A stretch of 9,630 nt of DNA, from the NCBI GenBank assembly GCA_002474325.1, contig DKNL01000035.1, forward strand, positions 1,512 through 11,141, read 5' to 3'. Of the stretch, positions 1 through 6,152 are shown in pieces. Source of the DNA: Opitutales bacterium UBA7389 (lineage in GTDB: Bacteria > Verrucomicrobiota > Verrucomicrobiia > Opitutales > Opitutaceae). The notes beneath the pieces are model-generated. The model ran no database searches and had not been told where the DNA came from. It saw only the letters and a list, made by a program, of their open reading frames with translations. Both the position numbers and the translations under genes were made by a program. Position 1 is the first letter of the stretch. Every line of letters starts with the position of its first letter.

Positions 1-11
1 AAGCAAATTCA

Positions 12-1739
12 TCAATGCGAATCACGCGGGACTTCGGCTCCTCGGCAGCCGACGAGGAAATCGAAATCGGCTCCCGTATCCGCTTGCATGACGTGGTCGT
101 AGTAAAGTTTTTGGTACCCGCTTTCCATGGCTGATGGAGTAGGCTTCCAAGCGGCTTTACGCTGCTCCAACTCATCTTCGGGCACTTCCAGATTCAAAAC
201 TCGATTGGCCACATCGAGCTCGATAATATCTCCATCTTGAACGAGAGCTAGAGGTCCACCCACGGCTGCTTCGGGCGTCGTGTGTAAAATGACGGTCCCG
301 TAAGCTGTCCCGCTCATGCGAGCATCGGAAATGCGGATCATGTCGGTAATACCTTTTTTCAAAAGTTTGGGAGGCAGGCCCATATTGCCCACTTCCGACA
401 TGCCAGGATATCCCTTGGGACCGCAATTTTTTAGTACCATTACACAGGATTGGTCGATATCTAGATCGGGATCGTCGATGCGGTTATAGTAGTCCTCGAT
501 ATCTTCGAAAACGACCGCTCGGCCACGATGTTTCATCAGTTCTGGAGTAGCAGCGGAAGGCTTGATGACGGCGCCGCTTGGAGCCAGAGAACCCTTGAGA
601 ACGGCAATGCTGCCTTTTTCAGAGATCGGATTGTCCATCGGCCGAATGACGTCCTCATTCCAGTTGTGGGCATCGCTATTGTTCTCCCAAATCGTTTTTC
701 CGTTCACGGTCAGGGCCTCTTTGCGAAGTTGGCCAGCTTCCCCGAGTTGGCGAAGCACTGCTGGCAGCCCGCCCGCGTAATAGAATTCCTCCATCAAGTA
801 TTCACCACTCGGACGAAGGTTGACGATCGTGGGAATTTCCCGACCGAGTTGATCCCAGTCATCGAGATCTAGTTTGATCCCGATGCGGCCGGCCAGTGCA
901 CAAAGGTGAATGACGGCATTGGTTGACCCTCCAATTGCCGCATTAGCGATGATGGCGTTCTCAAAGGCGTCGCGTGTAAGTATTTTGGACATACGTAAGT
1001 CCTCCTTAACCATATCCACGATGCGTCTTCCGGCTTCCTGAGCTAAACGATTGCGGCGGGAATCAGCGGCGGGAATAGCGGCGTTTTCGGGCAATCCCAT
1101 GCCGAGAGCTTCAGTCATGGATGCCATTGTCGAGGCGGTCCCCATGGTCATGCAGTGCCCGATGGAGCGGCTCATGCACGACTCTGCGTTGGCGAATTCG
1201 CAGGAATCCATATCGCCGCAGCGCACCATTTCGCTGAAGCGCCAAACGTCTGTACCGGATCCGATATCCTCGCCCCGAAATTTCCCATTTAGCATGGGCC
1301 CGCCAGAGAAACCCAAAGTGGGTAAATCGCAGCTTGCCGCCCCCATGAGCAGCGATGGAGTGGTTTTGTCGCACCCCATGAGCAAGACGACTCCGTCAAT
1401 GGGGTTGGCCCGGATGGTTTCCTCGACGTCCATGGAAGCTAAGTTGCGAAACAGCATGGAAGTAGGGCGCAAGAGCGGTTCGCCCAAGGACATGACGGGA
1501 AATTCCAGGGGATATCCGCCTGCCTCATAGACACCTCGTTTTACTCTTTCGGCGAGGTCCCGGAAATGAGCGTTACAGGGAGTGAGCTCGGAGTAGGTGT
1601 TGCAGATGCCGATGACCGGTCGGCCATCGTACATGTCTTCGGGATGACCTTGGTTTTTCATCCAGCTGCGGTGAATGAAGCCGGACATACTCTGGTGGCC
1701 GAACCAAGAGGCGGAGCGAAGCGGTTTGCTGTTGGACAT
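12..1739 (-). CDS. IlvD/Edd-family sugar-acid dehydratase, L-arabinonate dehydratase-like
   Basis: This enzyme should remove water from a sugar acid to give a 2-keto-3-deoxy acid, using a [2Fe-2S] cluster and Mg2+ in the cytoplasm. Numbered from the ATG at 1739 (575 residues), the cluster cysteines are C55 (SELTPCN), C123 (MGCDKTTP) and C196 (GHCMTMGTAST). K125 fits the carbamylated lysine and S476 (DARMSGT) the catalytic serine. From memory, the Rhizobium L-arabinonate dehydratase uses C59, C127, C200, K129 and S480, a constant offset of four. That favours a pentonate-type enzyme over IlvD of branched-chain synthesis, but the substrate (arabonate, fuconate, galactonate or similar) is not settled. 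The frame stays open to an ATG at 1847, but those 36 extra codons run through a palindromic repeat and do not resemble the family. ATGs at 1763 and 1760 are also possible. No Shine-Dalgarno sequence precedes any of them. The gene follows the PKD gene on the same strand. Confidence 0.93.
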   Translation of the reverse strand: MSNSKPLRSASWFGHQSMSGFIHRSWMKNQGHPEDMYDGRPVIGICNTYSELTPCNAHFRDLAERVKRGVYEAGGYPLEFPVMSLGEPLLRPTSMLFRNLASMDVEETIRANPIDGVVLLMGCDKTTPSLLMGAASCDLPTLGFSGGPMLNGKFRGEDIGSGTDVWRFSEMVRCGDMDSCEFANAESCMSRSIGHCMTMGTASTMASMTEALGMGLPENAAIPAADSRRNRLAQEAGRRIVDMVKEDLRMSKILTRDAFENAIIANAAIGGSTNAVIHLCALAGRIGIKLDLDDWDQLGREIPTIVNLRPSGEYLMEEFYYAGGLPAVLRQLGEAGQLRKEALTVNGKTIWENNSDAHNWNEDVIRPMDNPISEKGSIAVLKGSLAPSGAVIKPSAATPELMKHRGRAVVFEDIEDYYNRIDDPDLDIDQSCVMVLKNCGPKGYPGMSEVGNMGLPPKLLKKGITDMIRISDARMSGTAYGTVILHTTPEAAVGGPLALVQDGDIIELDVANRVLNLEVPEDELEQRKAAWKPTPSAMESGYQKLYYDHVMQADTGADFDFLVGCRGAEVPRDSH

Positions 1740-1807
1740 ATGATGAGTGTGGGATCGCATCATTAAGGGATTTTGGTAGAGATCAAGAGTGGAGCTCGCA
1801 GGAGTAG

Positions 1808-1826
1808 CACAGGCTTCTAGCCTGTG
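1808..1826. repeat. Short palindromic repeat (REP-like hairpin)
   Basis: CACAGGCT, a three-base loop TCT, then AGCCTGTG form a perfect 8-bp inverted repeat between the PKD gene and the dehydratase. Read on the minus strand it encodes R-L-E-A-C-A-T. I remember this peptide as a recurring false N-terminal extension in predicted proteins of Planctomycetes and Verrucomicrobia, which suggests a dispersed genomic repeat. It could also act as a processing or attenuation hairpin in the PKD-dehydratase transcript. No T-run follows on either strand, so a classic intrinsic terminator is unlikely. Only one copy is in this window. Confidence 0.6.
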
Positions 1827-1865
1827 TGCAATTCTCTGTAACAACATAGGCAGAATTTGCCTTTG

Positions 1866-3005
1866 CTACTTCAGAAGCACTTCCCAATAGCGGGTACGCT
1901 TGGAAGTTCCTTTAGGCCCGGTTACTTCCAGGGTTACCATTGGGCGCGTATGTTTCTCATTGAATTGATAGATCGGATGTTGCTCGGTTGAGATGGAACC
2001 ATCACCAAAATCCCAATACCACGACGCAACTTCACCGACCGATTCGTCTTTGAATGCCACCATGTTGCGTTCCATGTCGACAACTTTGAAAGTCCATTCC
2101 GCGTAAAGATCGGGTTTTTGGGCTGCTTCCAAGGGCATTAGTCGAAAAGCGCACAAGTAGTCGCCGTCCTTAACCATATTGACGTTGTGGGCCAAATTGT
2201 AGTGCCCATCTCTCTCCGCTCCGTCGAAATCGAGTATGGACCAAGAAAGACCGATCAACTGATTCTCTACCAGTTGGGATTCGATAGCCCGCTCGGGCCC
2301 GTCGTGCGGAGCATGATCGTAGGGAGTGACCCAGAATTCAAGTACGAGTTTCCCGCTTTCCCCATGCTCAACATCAAAATCGTAGGCATAGTTCGAATGC
2401 GGAAAATCGCCAATCCATGGTTGTCCTCCCCAGACGAGGACCCAGGCGTTGTTCACGGGTGGCGTGTAGATATGGTAGTTTTGAGCGTGATTACCAGAGA
2501 ACCGAGTGTAGTTCTCAATCGAAATAGGGCTCGTTTGATCACGGTGGCGATCTGGGACCAGGTTCTGGTTGAAAATGAAGGCCCCCCCAGAAAGATCTCC
2601 ATCGACGACTATTTCAAAGATATCGTTCTTGTATCCACGAGGGTTGAATCGCTCGAAATCCCAGAAGTCGTCGTGAGCTTCATAGCGGAAGTACAATCGA
2701 TTGATCCCTTTCACCCAGCCCACCGTGACAGCAACATCCAAATCGTTCCTGTCAATATTGGTCCCGTGACCGTCCTCCGTATCATTGAGAAGATCGGTTC
2801 GGTATACATAGCTTTCGGGAACCATTTCCCAGTCCGATGTATCCCCATCAATACGAGGAATGGCATCTCGCGGAAACTGGAAGATTCTGAACTCTTTATC
2901 CGGGCGAGCGATCTTGTATTGGACTTCTGATCCAATGGCAATGGAGGCAAAGAGTATAGGAAATGAATGGAGGATTTGGGCGATTCTTCGAAAGTTTGAA
3001 TGCAT
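1866..3005 (-). CDS. Secreted PKD-domain protein with probable CBM9/DOMON-like region
   Basis: A 379-residue protein predicted to be exported. Residues 6-25 (basic R6-R7, then a hydrophobic run through PILFASIAIG) look like a signal peptide. Residues 48-300 begin with IPRIDGDTSDWE, the kind of opening seen in CBM9/DOMON-like sugar-binding domains, and are rich in Trp, Tyr, Asp and Asn (FEIVVDGD, VLVWGGQPWIGD). Residues 305-379 are a PKD domain with the hallmark WYWDFGDGS at 329-337 and a closing beta strand. No glycosidase or lyase motif was recognised, so binding or cell-surface display of a glycan is more likely than catalysis. It ends 126 bases before the chosen dehydratase start on the same strand and is probably co-transcribed with it. 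The ATG at 3003-3005 lacks a Shine-Dalgarno sequence. The PKD domain is clear; the CBM9-like label is inferred from one motif and composition. Confidence 0.85.
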   Translation of the reverse strand: MHSNFRRIAQILHSFPILFASIAIGSEVQYKIARPDKEFRIFQFPRDAIPRIDGDTSDWEMVPESYVYRTDLLNDTEDGHGTNIDRNDLDVAVTVGWVKGINRLYFRYEAHDDFWDFERFNPRGYKNDIFEIVVDGDLSGGAFIFNQNLVPDRHRDQTSPISIENYTRFSGNHAQNYHIYTPPVNNAWVLVWGGQPWIGDFPHSNYAYDFDVEHGESGKLVLEFWVTPYDHAPHDGPERAIESQLVENQLIGLSWSILDFDGAERDGHYNLAHNVNMVKDGDYLCAFRLMPLEAAQKPDLYAEWTFKVVDMERNMVAFKDESVGEVASWYWDFGDGSISTEQHPIYQFNEKHTRPMVTLEVTGPKGTSKRTRYWEVLLK

Positions 3006-3075
3006 TACTCGATAGGTGGTTGGCCGAGAAGTGTGCTTAAGACTCGTAAGAAAGCAATTTTTCGAGATTGAGTAA

Positions 3076-3174
3076 GGAGAATTTTTGTATGATCTTGAAG
3101 AGTACCCCGGCGAGCATCGCGATCTCCGTTTCTTCTTCCGGGAGAAATTCGGCGAACTGAGAACTATTTATTGA
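3076..3174 (+). pseudogene. Remnant of a sulfatase C-terminus
   Basis: After an in-frame TAA at 3073-3075, this frame reads 32 codons to a TGA at 3172-3174. It starts GEFLYDLEEYPGEHRDL and ends in FGELRTIY. The pattern LYDLE-x-x-PGE-x-x-DL is the usual closing motif of type I sulfatases. Compare LYNLDTDPAETTNL and LYDLGKDPEQKKDV near the ends of the two intact sulfatases here. The frame continues upstream past the TAA for about 15 codons without clear homology. There is no start codon or sulfatase core, so it looks like the surviving tail of a deleted or rearranged third sulfatase gene. It lies in the spacer between divergent genes. The rest of that spacer (3006-3242) shows no convincing promoter or hairpin. 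A chance match is possible because the piece is short. Confidence 0.5.
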
Positions 3175-3251
3175 AAATCCAATGAGGTTATAGAGGCATC
3201 CCCTTCGGAGACCTGATTCTGAATGAAACTTAAACAGACCTATTGCGAAAT

Positions 3252-4370
3252 ATGAAACGAAGAACTTTCAATAAACTCATCACCGCAGGAGCGGCCTCGG
3301 CCATGGCAACGGGAACGATGTCCTGCTCGAAAAATCCGAATGCATCAGTCGCCAAGAAGGCGTCCTTGATGCATGTGGGCTGCCAGCGTGGTGATGTGAC
3401 CAAAGAAGAGCTGCAGTTCAAAGCTCGGCATGGCGTTTATCATATCGATGGTCGGGCTCCGAAGATGATCGATGGAGTGGGGTGGGACATTGCCGACGCG
3501 AGACGCCGCAACGAGATGGCTGCTGAATACGGGATCTCTATTGATGCCTATCACTTGCCTCTAACATCAGCTGGCATCGATCGCGTCAAAGTTCCACACA
3601 TAATGTTGGGCACGGACCCTGAGCGTGATCGGGAGATCGAAATGATCCAGCAGATGATATCGGTTGCCGGGCAAACTGGTGTGCGGGCATTGCTCTATAA
3701 CACTACGATCCTTCCGATAGTTCGGACGGATCGCACTCCCGGAAGAGGAGGCGTCACTTATTCTTCGCTGGATATTGAAAAGGCAGTCGACCAAAGTAAA
3801 GAGCTGACACGCGCTGGAGTAGTGGACAGGGACACGGTCTACGAACGGATAAGCTATTTCCTAGAGCGAGTATTGCCAGTGGCTGAGGAGTATAAGATTC
3901 AGCTTGGTAATCATATCGCAGATCCCCCATTGCCGGAAGGTTTTATGGGGGTAACGCGTTGGAATAGTCCTAACGTTTTCGAGGGCATCAGACAGTATTC
4001 GCAATTGTCAGACAGCCCCTGTCATGGATTCAATCTATGTCTCGGTTCAACGGCAGAAGGTATGAAGGATCCGGACCAAGAGATCCATGAAGTGATTCGC
4101 TATGTGGGAGGGCGTAACCAGATCTTCAATATCCATATGCGAAATATCAAAGGCGGATGGGGCAATTTCCAGGAAGTCTTCCCCGATAATGGGGATATGG
4201 ATTTTCTGCAAGTAATGCGGTCACTGAGAGATGTCGGTTATAAATATATGATCATGCCGGACCACGTGCCTAAGCATGATGATGATCCGAGAGGCAGCCA
4301 GGCCTTTGCCTTTTGCTATGGATATTTGAATGCCTTGATTAAAGCCGTTAACTCAGAGGTTGCGACGTAG
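3252..4370 (+). CDS. uxuA: Mannonate dehydratase (UxuA family) with Tat export signal
   Basis: This is a TIM-barrel enzyme of the UxuA family, which dehydrates D-mannonate to 2-keto-3-deoxy-D-gluconate in glucuronate breakdown. Numbered from the ATG at 3252 (372 residues), the expected metal ligands are present: H221 (LGNHIAD), C263 (FNLCLGS), H295 (NIHMRNI) and D337 (MPDHVP). H338 matches the catalytic histidine. The closing FQEVFPDNGDMD and DDPRGSQAFAFCYGY segments are typical of the family. The N-terminus, MKRRTFNK followed by a small hydrophobic stretch, is a twin-arginine signal. C25 after T-M-S could be a loose lipobox. Family members are usually cytoplasmic, so an exported or membrane-anchored form is odd. 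A TTG at 3243 would add three residues, but the ATG puts the twin arginines at positions 3-4. No Shine-Dalgarno sequence is visible. The stop lies 34 bases before the sulfatase ATG. Activity on mannonate itself is inferred. Confidence 0.9.
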   Translation: MKRRTFNKLITAGAASAMATGTMSCSKNPNASVAKKASLMHVGCQRGDVTKEELQFKARHGVYHIDGRAPKMIDGVGWDIADARRRNEMAAEYGISIDAYHLPLTSAGIDRVKVPHIMLGTDPERDREIEMIQQMISVAGQTGVRALLYNTTILPIVRTDRTPGRGGVTYSSLDIEKAVDQSKELTRAGVVDRDTVYERISYFLERVLPVAEEYKIQLGNHIADPPLPEGFMGVTRWNSPNVFEGIRQYSQLSDSPCHGFNLCLGSTAEGMKDPDQEIHEVIRYVGGRNQIFNIHMRNIKGGWGNFQEVFPDNGDMDFLQVMRSLRDVGYKYMIMPDHVPKHDDDPRGSQAFAFCYGYLNALIKAVNSEVAT

Positions 4371-4404
4371 ATCGTTTGCCGGGTATATTTCGCGAATCAT
4401 CATT

Positions 4405-6024
4405 ATGATTGCCTCTTTTTTGTATCCATCACACCCATTTCCGCTTTTCAAGCTACTGAATGCCGCCATTGCATTCTTGATAGCCTCAAGTCCTGCAATG
4501 GCCCAGCAGTTAGTTGCCGATAGAGGACATCCTAACGTGCTTTTGATCTACGCGGATGACCTAGGATACGGGGATGTAGGATGCTATAATCCTGAATCCA
4601 AGGTTCCGACACCTCATATGGACTGGCTCGCAACTCAAGGTATCCGGTTTACGGATGCGCACAGCCCTTCAACGGTTTGCACGCCTTCGCGCTACAGCGT
4701 CATGACGGGCAGGATGGCTTTTCGACTGAACTATGCAGGGGTATTCACAGGTGTTCAAGGTCCCTGCTTGATATCCGAAGATCGTTTGACCCTTCCAGAA
4801 ATGATGAAAGAGCGTGGCTACGAGACCGCTTTGTTTGGAAAATGGCACATTGGAATGACGTTTCGAACCGAAGGGGAGGAACCGGTGTACGAGCGGCAAG
4901 ACGCGATATTGGCTGAGCTCGGTCGCCTGGGTTCGGGCAACAAGCTTGTCGAGATCGTAGATTTCTCGAAAAAGATCGAAGGGGGACCCTTGGATCACGG
5001 ATTTAATCATTTTTTCGGTACGGCCTGTTGCCCGACAACGGATTGGTTATATTCGTATATTGACGGTGACATCATACCCAATCCGCCCTCAGGTCTTCTC
5101 GATCGTGAGAAGGAAGACCTTCCGACTCATCCTTATTCACGAGACAATCGGCTTGGCTACAAATCGGATGACTTCGATTTGCAGGAAGTCGACATGGTTT
5201 TTCTGGAGAAGAGCCAGGCTTTCTTGAAGAATCACACAGCCCGGAACCCAGCTAAACCCTTCTTCTTGTTCCACTCCACTCAGGCGGTTCACTTGCCCTC
5301 CTTCCCAGGCAGGGATTTTCGAGGCAAAACCAACGCCGGTCCTCATGGTGATTTTATATTCCAATTTGACCACATCGTGGGAGAGCTGCTGCAAACGCTT
5401 GACGGTCTCGGCATGACCGATAACACGTTGGTAATCGTAACCAGCGATAATGGTCCCGAGGTGCCGACTTCCATCGCCATGCGAGGGGACCACAATCATA
5501 ATGGATCTCATGCATGGCGAGGGATGAAACGGGATCAATGGGAAGGGGGGCACCGCGTACCCTTCATTGCCCGATGGCCGGGACGGATCGAAGCGGGAAG
5601 CGAGAGTGATCAAACTATTTGCCAAACCGATATCATGGCGACGTGCGCTGCCATTCTTGGATACGACCTACCGAAGGATTCGGCTGAAGACAGCTTTGAT
5701 TTATTGCCGACTCTGCTTGGTAAGGATAAAGGGAAAGCAATACGTCCTTACACTCTCCACCAGACGAATCGTCTCGCTTTGGCAATACGAAAAGGTCCTT
5801 GGAAATATCTGGATCATCAGGGATCCGGAGGAAACAACTATGAACAGGAACGACTGCTGCCTTTTGTCTTGCCCGAATCCGAGCCTGACGCGCCTGGCCA
5901 GCTTTATAATCTGGATACGGATCCTGCAGAAACGACAAACCTCTATTTCAAACATCCTGAGCTAGTGAAGAAGCTGAAGGCTTTATTGGAGGAATCTAAA
6001 GAGAGTGGTCGAAGCCGCGGATGA
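4405..6024 (+). CDS. Exported type I sulfatase, arylsulfatase-like (first copy)
   Basis: A formylglycine-dependent sulfatase that should hydrolyse sulfate esters outside the cytoplasm. Numbered from the ATG at 4405 (539 residues), residues 1-33 form a signal peptide ending A-M-A before QQ. Metal ligands D51-D52 lie in LIYADDLGYGD. The formylglycine site is C92-T-P-S-R96, followed by YSVMTGR. Further conserved residues are K146 and H148 (GKWHIG), H296 (AVHLP), D348-N349 (SDNGPE) and K375 (RGMKRDQWEGG). The closing motif is LYNLDTDPAETTNL. The Cys-type site needs a formylglycine-generating enzyme, which is not in the window. A TTG at 4360 in the same frame would overlap the mannonate dehydratase by 11 bases, but it adds a basic stretch before the signal peptide, so the ATG is preferred. 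The substrate cannot be read from the sequence. An algal or animal sulfated glycan is likely from context. Confidence 0.93.
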   Translation: MIASFLYPSHPFPLFKLLNAAIAFLIASSPAMAQQLVADRGHPNVLLIYADDLGYGDVGCYNPESKVPTPHMDWLATQGIRFTDAHSPSTVCTPSRYSVMTGRMAFRLNYAGVFTGVQGPCLISEDRLTLPEMMKERGYETALFGKWHIGMTFRTEGEEPVYERQDAILAELGRLGSGNKLVEIVDFSKKIEGGPLDHGFNHFFGTACCPTTDWLYSYIDGDIIPNPPSGLLDREKEDLPTHPYSRDNRLGYKSDDFDLQEVDMVFLEKSQAFLKNHTARNPAKPFFLFHSTQAVHLPSFPGRDFRGKTNAGPHGDFIFQFDHIVGELLQTLDGLGMTDNTLVIVTSDNGPEVPTSIAMRGDHNHNGSHAWRGMKRDQWEGGHRVPFIARWPGRIEAGSESDQTICQTDIMATCAAILGYDLPKDSAEDSFDLLPTLLGKDKGKAIRPYTLHQTNRLALAIRKGPWKYLDHQGSGGNNYEQERLLPFVLPESEPDAPGQLYNLDTDPAETTNLYFKHPELVKKLKALLEESKESGRSRG

Positions 6025-6140
6025 CGCTCGCTGTAATAGTTAATCGACTTCGAGTTTGTTTTTTAGAAGAAGATGTTGTGTCTGTAGACTCAGTCGTCGA
6101 CGGCTTAACGCGATCAATGATCGCATCTACAAGTGAATGA
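6021..6140 (+). CDS. Possible 39-residue small protein between the sulfatases
   Basis: The ATG at 6021 overlaps the sulfatase stop as ATGA, the classic translational-coupling arrangement. The frame then runs 39 codons to a TGA at 6138-6140, 12 bases before the next sulfatase ATG, and so fills the gap almost exactly. The peptide starts MTLAVIVNRLRVCFLEEDVV and then turns acidic and Ser/Val-rich. It has no recognised domain, no clear signal peptide and no Cys pair. The placement is suggestive, but an open frame this short is common by chance. If it is not a gene, this stretch is a plain spacer. A weak 6-bp inverted repeat (6110-6124, GCGATC/GATCGC) also lies here. Confidence 0.25.
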   Translation: MTLAVIVNRLRVCFLEEDVVSVDSVVDGLTRSMIASTSE

Positions 6141-6152
6141 ACTAGAATAGAG

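Noticed and set aside
1051..1530. 159-codon plus-strand open frame opposite the dehydratase
   Set aside because: It is antisense to the highly conserved iron-sulfur part of the dehydratase and its product is Met/Ser/Pro-rich with no domain, as expected of a shadow frame.
2187..2930. 247-codon plus-strand open frame opposite the PKD gene
   Set aside because: It lies wholly antisense to a gene with a clear signal peptide and PKD motif. Its product has no domain and reads as the reverse of the real coding frame.
3171..3194. TTGAAA and TATAGA as a promoter for the mannonate dehydratase
   Set aside because: The two boxes are only 12 bases apart, too close for a sigma-70-type promoter.
4360..4404. 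TTG start for the first sulfatase overlapping the mannonate dehydratase
   Set aside because: It would place an Arg-rich extension before a normal signal peptide. The ATG at 4405 gives a standard exported N-terminus.
5137..5625. 162-codon minus-strand open frame inside the first sulfatase
   Set aside because: It is fully antisense to the sulfatase core motifs and shows no recognisable protein features.
6110..6124. Inverted repeat GCGATC-AAT-GATCGC as a terminator between the sulfatases
   Set aside because: The 6-bp stem has no T-run after it and lies only 28 bases before the next start, so termination is not supported.
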